Source: an uncultured Peptococcaceae bacterium
Lineage (GTDB): Bacteria; Bacillota; Desulfotomaculia; Desulfotomaculales; Desulfallaceae
DNA length: 8,738 nucleotides
NCBI GenBank assembly: GCA_913064925.1
Contig: CAJYBN010000117.1
Coordinates: 1 to 8,738, forward strand
Reading direction: 5' to 3'
A program made the translations under genes and the position numbers. Positions 4,101 through 8,738 of the stretch are shown piece by piece (within the stretch, counting starts at the first letter, position 1; each line of letters begins with the position of its first letter). The notes beneath the pieces are model-generated. The model did not search any database and had not been told where the DNA came from. It saw only the letters and a program-made list of their open reading frames with translations.

Positions 4101-4292
4101 ATGTCGATTCATAAAGAACCCATGCCAACATCAGAATGAATTCCCGGCGATGTATCCGCATTACATGTTTTGGAAAAAATATTTTAGATGGAATTTTTTA
4201 TTTAAGCGAGGTATTGAAGAACAACACCTTGCTTTTCGTTGTTTGTTTTTTTTATTAATGCCATTTATTTTTTTGGGGGTGTGGTGCTGTAG
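4101..4292 (+). promoter_or_regulatory. AT-rich rpoB leader of about 190 bases
   Basis: The region between the predicted transcription start and the rpoB ATG is markedly AT-rich beside its GC-rich neighbours. It holds a small hairpin ATGTA/TACAT (4150-4154/4162-4166), an A/T stem AAAAAAT/ATTTTTT (4174-4180/4193-4199), and the terminator-like hairpin at 4204-4253. The rpoB ribosome binding site GGGGGTG (4275-4281) follows. A short open frame MSIHKEPMPTSE (4101-4139) begins at the predicted start of the transcript, with no ribosome binding site. The length and the internal terminator suggest a regulated leader. I recognise no known riboswitch or ribosomal-protein site in it. Confidence 0.6.
4204..4253 (+). 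terminator. Terminator-like hairpin (possible attenuator) in the rpoB leader
   Basis: AAGCGAGGTATTG (4204-4216) pairs with CAACACCTTGCTT (4222-4234) around a 5-base AAGAA loop, with one A-C mismatch and one G-U. TTTT directly at the stem base runs into a T-rich tract that includes eight consecutive Ts (4246-4253). It lies 110 bases after the predicted transcription start and 40 bases before rpoB, with no gene between, so termination here would cut rpoBC transcription rather than end an operon. Confidence 0.7.
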
Positions 4293-7200
4293 ATGTATGC
4301 TGAACAAATGGGTACCAGAACCCGCTGGAATTTCGGCAAGCTGCGGGAAATTCTGGAGCTACCCAACCTCATCGAGGTGCAGCGCAACTCGTATGAATGG
4401 TTCCTAAAAACAGGGTTAAGGGAGGTTTTTCACGACATATCCCCCATCCAGGACTTTACCGGCAACCTGGTGTTGGAATTCCTGGATTACACCCTGGGAG
4501 AACCTAAATACACCGTGGAGGAGTGCAAGGAACGCGACGTCACCTATGCTGCTTCGCTGCGGGTTAAGGTGCGCCTGATCAACAAAGAAACGGGTGAAGT
4601 CAAAGAGCAAGAAGTGTTCATGGGTGATTTCCCGCTCATGACGGATAAGGGCACCTTTATCATCAACGGTGCCGAGCGGGTCATCGTCAGCCAGCTGGTG
4701 CGTTCACCCGGCGTTTATTTTGCCGAAACACACGATCCCAGCGGCAAAAAACTTTACGGTGCCACCATCATTCCCAACCGGGGCGCCTGGCTGGAATTTG
4801 AAACCGACGTCAATGAGCAGATCTTCGTGCGCATCGACCGTACCCGTAAAATTCCGGTGACCGTTTTAATCAGGGCGCTGGGCTACAGCTCAAACGCCAT
4901 GATTATGAACCTGTTTAATGAAAACATCCATATCCAGGAAACTTTAGCCAGGGACAATACCGACTCTGAGGGAGACGCCCTGGTGGAAATCTACAGGCGA
5001 CTACGCCCCGGAGAACCGCCGACGGTGGAGAACGCACGCTCCTTGCTGGAGGCTCTGTTTTTCGACCCCAAGCGTTACGACCTGGCCAACGTAGGCCGTT
5101 ACAAGATATATAAAAAGTTGAAGCACGGCGTATTGTATCGTTATCCCAAAGGGGAGGACATGGAAAAGGAATACGACCCCCTGGTGCAGGCCGAGGTTCC
5201 CGTGGTCCGGGAATTTATTCGGGAGCTTACACCGGAGGACATCATTGCCACGGTACGTTACCTGCTGGGTTTGATGGAGGGCACGGGCCGGGTGGATGAC
5301 ATCGACCACCTGGGCAACCGGCGTTTGCGTTCGGTGGGCGAGCTGCTGCAAAACCAGTTTCGCATCGGTCTTTCCCGCATGGAGCGGGTGGTGCGCGAGC
5401 GCATGACCATCCAAGATGTGGATGTCATAACGCCGCAAGTGCTGATCAACATCCGGCCGGTGGTGGCTGCCATCAAGGAGTTTTTCGGCTCCAGCCAGTT
5501 GAGCCAGTTCATGGACCAGACCAACCCGCTGGCCGAGCTGACCCACAAGCGCCGCCTCTCGGCCCTCGGCCCCGGGGGTTTGAGCCGCGAGCGGGCGGGT
5601 TTTGAAGTGCGCGACGTGCACCACTCGCACTACGGCCGCATGTGCCCCATCGAGACACCGGAGGGTCCCAACATCGGGCTCATCGGCTCCCTTTCCTGCT
5701 ACGCCCGCATTAACCCTTTCGGGTTTATTGAAACGCCGTACCGCAAGGTGGATAAGGAAAACAAGCGGGTTACGGATGAGATCGTCTACCTCACTGCCGA
5801 CGAGGAAGAGGATAAGATCATCGCGCAGGCCAACGCGCCGCTAGACGAAAACTCTTACTTTGCCGAGCCGCGGGTAAACGCCCGCCACGGCAGGGAAATT
5901 TTGGTAGTGCCCGCCGAGCAGGTAGACTACATGGACGTGTCGCCAAAACAGGTGTTCAGCGTGGCTACCTCGTTGATCCCCTTTTTGGAACACGACGACG
6001 CCAACCGGGCTCTCATGGGCGCCAACATGCAGCGCCAGGCTGTGCCCCTGATAAGGACTCAGGCCCCGCTGGTGGGCACCGGCATAGAGTACAAGGCGGC
6101 CCAGGACTCCGGCGTAGTAAAGCTGGCCAAGAGCGACGGCGTGGTGGAAAGGGTTACTGCCAACGAAATCGTTATCCGCACGGACAGCGGTGAGCTGGAA
6201 AAATACAAGCTGTTGAAGTTCGCCCGTTCCAACCAGGGCACCTGCATAAACCAGGTTCCCATTGTCGACAAGGGCGAGCGGGTCAAGGCCGGGCAGGTAA
6301 TTGCCGACGGGCCCTCCACTGACCACGGGGAGCTGGCCCTGGGACGCAACGTGCTGGTGGCTTTCATGCCTTGGGAGGGCTACAACTACGAGGATGCCAT
6401 TCTGGTCAGCGAAAAAATGGTGAAGGACGACTACTTCACTTCCATTCACATAGAAGAATACGAGTGCGACGCGCGGGATACCAAGCTGGGGCCCGAAGAA
6501 ATAACCCGCGACATCCCCAACGTGGGCGAAGAGGTATTAAAGGACCTGGACGACCGCGGTATTATCCGGGTGGGCGCCGAGGTGCGCCCCGGCGACATAC
6601 TGGTGGGCAAGGTTACCCCCAAGGGGGAAACCGAGCTTACAGCCGAAGAGCGATTGCTGCGGGCCATCTTCGGGGAAAAGGCCCGCGAGGTCAGGGACAC
6701 TTCCCTGCGGGTGCCGCACGGCGAGTCCGGTAAAGTGGTGGACGTAAAAATATTCTCCCGGGACAACGGCGACGAACTGCCGCCCGGAGTCAACCAACTG
6801 GTGCGCGTGTATGTCGCCCAAAAGCGCAAAATATCCGAAGGCGACAAGATGGCGGGGCGGCACGGCAACAAGGGCGTCATCGCCCGTATTTTGCCCGAGG
6901 AAGATATGCCCTTCCTGCCGGACGGCACGCCCATTGAAATAGTGCTCAACCCGCTGGGCGTCCCCTCCCGCATGAATATCGGGCAGGTGCTGGAAACCCA
7001 CCTGGGCTGGGCGGCCCACGTGCTGGGCATGCACGTGGCCACGCCCGTCTTTAACGGTGCCCTGGAAGAGGACATCGTGGAGCAGCTGAAAAAGGCCGGC
7101 CTGCCCACGAACGGCAAAATCACCCTGTATGACGGGCGGACGGGCGAGCCGTTCGACAACCCCATCACGGTGGGCTACGTATACATGCTTAAGCTGGCGC

Positions 7201-7802
7201 ACCTGGTGGACGACAAGATACACGCCCGTTCCACCGGACCTTACTCCCTGGTGACCCAGCAGCCCCTGGGCGGCAAAGCCCAGTTCGGCGGCCAGCGGTT
7301 CGGCGAAATGGAAGTCTGGGCCCTGGAGGCATACGGCGCGGCGTACACGCTGCAGGAAATCCTTACCGTCAAGTCAGATGACGTAGTCGGGCGGGTAAAA
7401 ACCTACGAAGCCATCGTTAAGGGTGAAAACGTGCCCGAACCCGGTGTGCCTGAATCATTCAAGGTACTGATCAAAGAGCTGCAAAGCCTCGGCCTGGCGG
7501 TTAAAGTGCTGTCCGAGGACGATCGGGAAATTGAGATCAAGGAAGTGGAGGAGGACATAGCGGAAACCGCCAAGGACCTGGGCATTGAACTGCACGAAGA
7601 CCGGGGGAAGCGGCACCGCAGCGATTACGAAGAGCCTGAGGATGAAGACCAGGGCGAAGATGAGAACGAGGATAGCCTGGACGAGTTGGACGACCTGGAC
7701 GACGAGACTTTGCTGGCCGGGGACGGGGAGCTGGAAGAAGACGACTTGCCCGATTTTGATCCCGGCGAAGAAGACTTTGCGGACGATGATGACGAGGAGT
7801 AA
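4293..7802 (+). CDS. rpoB: DNA-directed RNA polymerase subunit beta
   Basis: The beta subunit forms one side of the RNA polymerase cleft and part of the active site. The 1169-residue product is continuous. The rifampicin-binding segment is wild-type at about 397-425 (FFGSSQLSQFMDQTNPLAEL, then THKRRLSALGPGGL), with Q405, D408, H418 and S423 present, so rifampicin sensitivity is predicted. The active-site lysines lie in KMAGRHGNKG (K852, K860), and the C-terminal clamp segment GEMEVWALEAYGAAYTLQE starts at about 1004. The large inserts of the enterobacterial protein are absent. Residues 1110-1169 form a disordered-looking tail with 36 Asp/Glu in 60 positions and no Lys or Arg. The ATG at 4293 is the first in-frame start after a TAG at 4290. 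GGGGGTG at 4275-4281 is a slightly distant ribosome binding site. A second ATG at 4308 (MGTRTRW) is possible. Confidence 0.98.
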   Translation: MYAEQMGTRTRWNFGKLREILELPNLIEVQRNSYEWFLKTGLREVFHDISPIQDFTGNLVLEFLDYTLGEPKYTVEECKERDVTYAASLRVKVRLINKETGEVKEQEVFMGDFPLMTDKGTFIINGAERVIVSQLVRSPGVYFAETHDPSGKKLYGATIIPNRGAWLEFETDVNEQIFVRIDRTRKIPVTVLIRALGYSSNAMIMNLFNENIHIQETLARDNTDSEGDALVEIYRRLRPGEPPTVENARSLLEALFFDPKRYDLANVGRYKIYKKLKHGVLYRYPKGEDMEKEYDPLVQAEVPVVREFIRELTPEDIIATVRYLLGLMEGTGRVDDIDHLGNRRLRSVGELLQNQFRIGLSRMERVVRERMTIQDVDVITPQVLINIRPVVAAIKEFFGSSQLSQFMDQTNPLAELTHKRRLSALGPGGLSRERAGFEVRDVHHSHYGRMCPIETPEGPNIGLIGSLSCYARINPFGFIETPYRKVDKENKRVTDEIVYLTADEEEDKIIAQANAPLDENSYFAEPRVNARHGREILVVPAEQVDYMDVSPKQVFSVATSLIPFLEHDDANRALMGANMQRQAVPLIRTQAPLVGTGIEYKAAQDSGVVKLAKSDGVVERVTANEIVIRTDSGELEKYKLLKFARSNQGTCINQVPIVDKGERVKAGQVIADGPSTDHGELALGRNVLVAFMPWEGYNYEDAILVSEKMVKDDYFTSIHIEEYECDARDTKLGPEEITRDIPNVGEEVLKDLDDRGIIRVGAEVRPGDILVGKVTPKGETELTAEERLLRAIFGEKAREVRDTSLRVPHGESGKVVDVKIFSRDNGDELPPGVNQLVRVYVAQKRKISEGDKMAGRHGNKGVIARILPEEDMPFLPDGTPIEIVLNPLGVPSRMNIGQVLETHLGWAAHVLGMHVATPVFNGALEEDIVEQLKKAGLPTNGKITLYDGRTGEPFDNPITVGYVYMLKLAHLVDDKIHARSTGPYSLVTQQPLGGKAQFGGQRFGEMEVWALEAYGAAYTLQEILTVKSDDVVGRVKTYEAIVKGENVPEPGVPESFKVLIKELQSLGLAVKVLSEDDREIEIKEVEEDIAETAKDLGIELHEDRGKRHRSDYEEPEDEDQGEDENEDSLDELDDLDDETLLAGDGELEEDDLPDFDPGEEDFADDDDEE

Positions 7803-7825
7803 AAATCCGGAAGGGAGAGAGGTCC

Positions 7826-8738
7826 TTGCTGGAATTGAATAACTTCGACCGCATTCGCATTGGCCTGGCCTCCCCGGACCAGATCCGGGAATGGTCCAGC
7901 GGCGAGGTGTTGAAGCCCGAGACCATCAATTACCGCACGTTGAAACCGGAACGGGACGGCTTGTTTTGTGAGCGCATTTTCGGACCCACGCGGGACTGGG
8001 AATGTCACTGCGGTAAGTACAAGCGCGTTCGCTACAAGGGCGTTATTTGCGACCGCTGCGGCGTCGAGGTTACGCGCTCCAAGGTGCGCCGGGAAAGGCT
8101 CGGCCATATCGAGCTAGCTGCCCCTGTTTCTCATATATGGTACTTTAAGGGCATCCCCAGCCGTATGGGCCTGCTGCTGGACATGTCGCCCCGGGCTCTG
8201 GAAAAGGTGCTTTATTTCGTTTCCTATATAGTTATCGACCCCATGGACACGCCGCTGATTAAAAAGCAGCTGCTTACCGAAACCGAGTACCGGGAATACA
8301 GAGAGAAATACAACAACAACTTCAAGGCCCTGATGGGTGCCGAGGCCATTAAGATACTGTTGGAGGAAATCGACCTGGAGGAAATGAGCCGGGAACTGCG
8401 CCAGGAGCTGCGGGAAGTCACCGGGCAGCGCAGGGTGCGCGCCATTCGCCGGCTGGAAGTGGTGGAGGCCTTCCGCAAGAGCGGTAACCGGCCCGAGTGG
8501 ATGATCCTGGAGGTAATCCCGGTGATACCGCCCGAACTGCGCCCCATGGTGCAGCTGGACGGCGGCCGGTTTGCCACGTCGGACCTCAACGACCTGTACC
8601 GCCGGGTTATTAACCGCAACAACCGCTTGAAGAGGCTGCTGGCCCTGGGCGCTCCCGACATCATTGTGCGCAACGAAAAGCGCATGCTGCAGGAGGCCGT
8701 GGACGCCCTCATCGACAACGGCCGCCGCGGGCGCCCCG
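7826..8738 (+). CDS. rpoC: DNA-directed RNA polymerase subunit beta', N-terminal part (runs off the window)
   Basis: The beta' subunit provides the clamp, the zinc-binding domain and the catalytic Mg-binding loop. The 304 complete codons visible start MLELNNFDRIRIGLASPDQI. They include KPETINYRTLKPERDGLFCE and the N-terminal zinc-binding motif with C60, C62, C75 and C78 (WECHCGKYKRVRYKGVICDR, then CGVEV). The visible part ends in NEKRMLQEAVDALIDNGRRG, leading into the switch-2 region. The catalytic NADFDGD motif lies beyond the window. The start is TTG at 7826, preceded by AAGGGAG (7811-7817) at 8 bases, and gives the family's usual N-terminus. It follows rpoB after 23 bases in the same transcript. 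The frame is open to the last base, with no frameshift. Confidence 0.97.
   Translation, partial: MLELNNFDRIRIGLASPDQIREWSSGEVLKPETINYRTLKPERDGLFCERIFGPTRDWECHCGKYKRVRYKGVICDRCGVEVTRSKVRRERLGHIELAAPVSHIWYFKGIPSRMGLLLDMSPRALEKVLYFVSYIVIDPMDTPLIKKQLLTETEYREYREKYNNNFKALMGAEAIKILLEEIDLEEMSRELRQELREVTGQRRVRAIRRLEVVEAFRKSGNRPEWMILEVIPVIPPELRPMVQLDGGRFATSDLNDLYRRVINRNNRLKRLLALGAPDIIVRNEKRMLQEAVDALIDNGRRGRP

Noticed and set aside
4150..4407. 85-codon open frame in the rpoB leader overlapping the rpoB start
   Set aside because: It has no ribosome binding site, reads through the T-rich terminator as runs of Phe/Leu, and overlaps the firmly assigned rpoB by 115 bases in another frame.
1..8738. A new defence, secretion or biosynthetic system
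   Set aside because: Every coding region is a recognised core translation or transcription gene in a conserved order. Novelty is limited to the non-coding segments and the RpoB tail.

Overview
The window is the tuf - rpmG - secE - nusG - rplK - rplA - rplJ - rplL - rpoB - rpoC cluster of a bacterium, all on the + strand. The protein sequences look Firmicutes-like: the RpoB rifampicin-site region, the RpoC N-terminus, the 49-residue zinc-type L33 and the single-span SecE. Together with a moderately high GC content, GGAGG-type ribosome binding sites and TTG/GTG starts, they point to a Gram-positive, clostridial-type organism. The closest resemblance I recall is to Peptococcaceae such as Desulfotomaculum or Pelotomaculum. 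This placement rests on recalled sequence similarity, not a search. The gene content is core housekeeping. No defence, CRISPR or new enzymatic system is present, and the points of interest lie in the non-coding DNA.

Layout: (1) 1-54 is the 3' end of tuf, closed by a strong intrinsic terminator at 83-120. (2) A promoter at 127-155 starts a unit reading rpmG (201-350), secE (374-676), nusG (732-1259), rplK (1282-1707), rplA (1759-2457), rplJ (2637-3173) and rplL (3279-3665). It contains a hairpin between the nusG ribosome binding site and its start codon, a probable L1-binding stem in the rplK-rplA gap, and a well-formed L10-type leader/attenuator before rplJ. (3) The 627-base rplL-rpoB gap holds a roughly 250-base palindromic element. 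Two identical 23-base copies of a terminator hairpin flank it, as if the element had inserted into the rplL terminator and duplicated it. Further hairpins follow, then a fully consensus sigma-A promoter at 4066-4094 and a roughly 190-base AT-rich rpoB leader with its own terminator-like hairpin. (4) rpoB (4293-7802) ends in a 60-residue strongly acidic tail. (5) rpoC begins at 7826 and runs off the window end, with 304 codons visible.

The genes supply translation elongation (EF-Tu, L33, the L11-L1-L10-L12 stalk proteins), membrane protein export (SecE), transcription elongation and termination (NusG) and the two catalytic RNA polymerase subunits. The sequence suggests that rpmG-rplL and rpoBC are separately promoted units. 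Feedback control of ribosomal proteins is likely at two internal RNA sites (L1 and L10), and rpoBC may be under separate attenuation in its leader.
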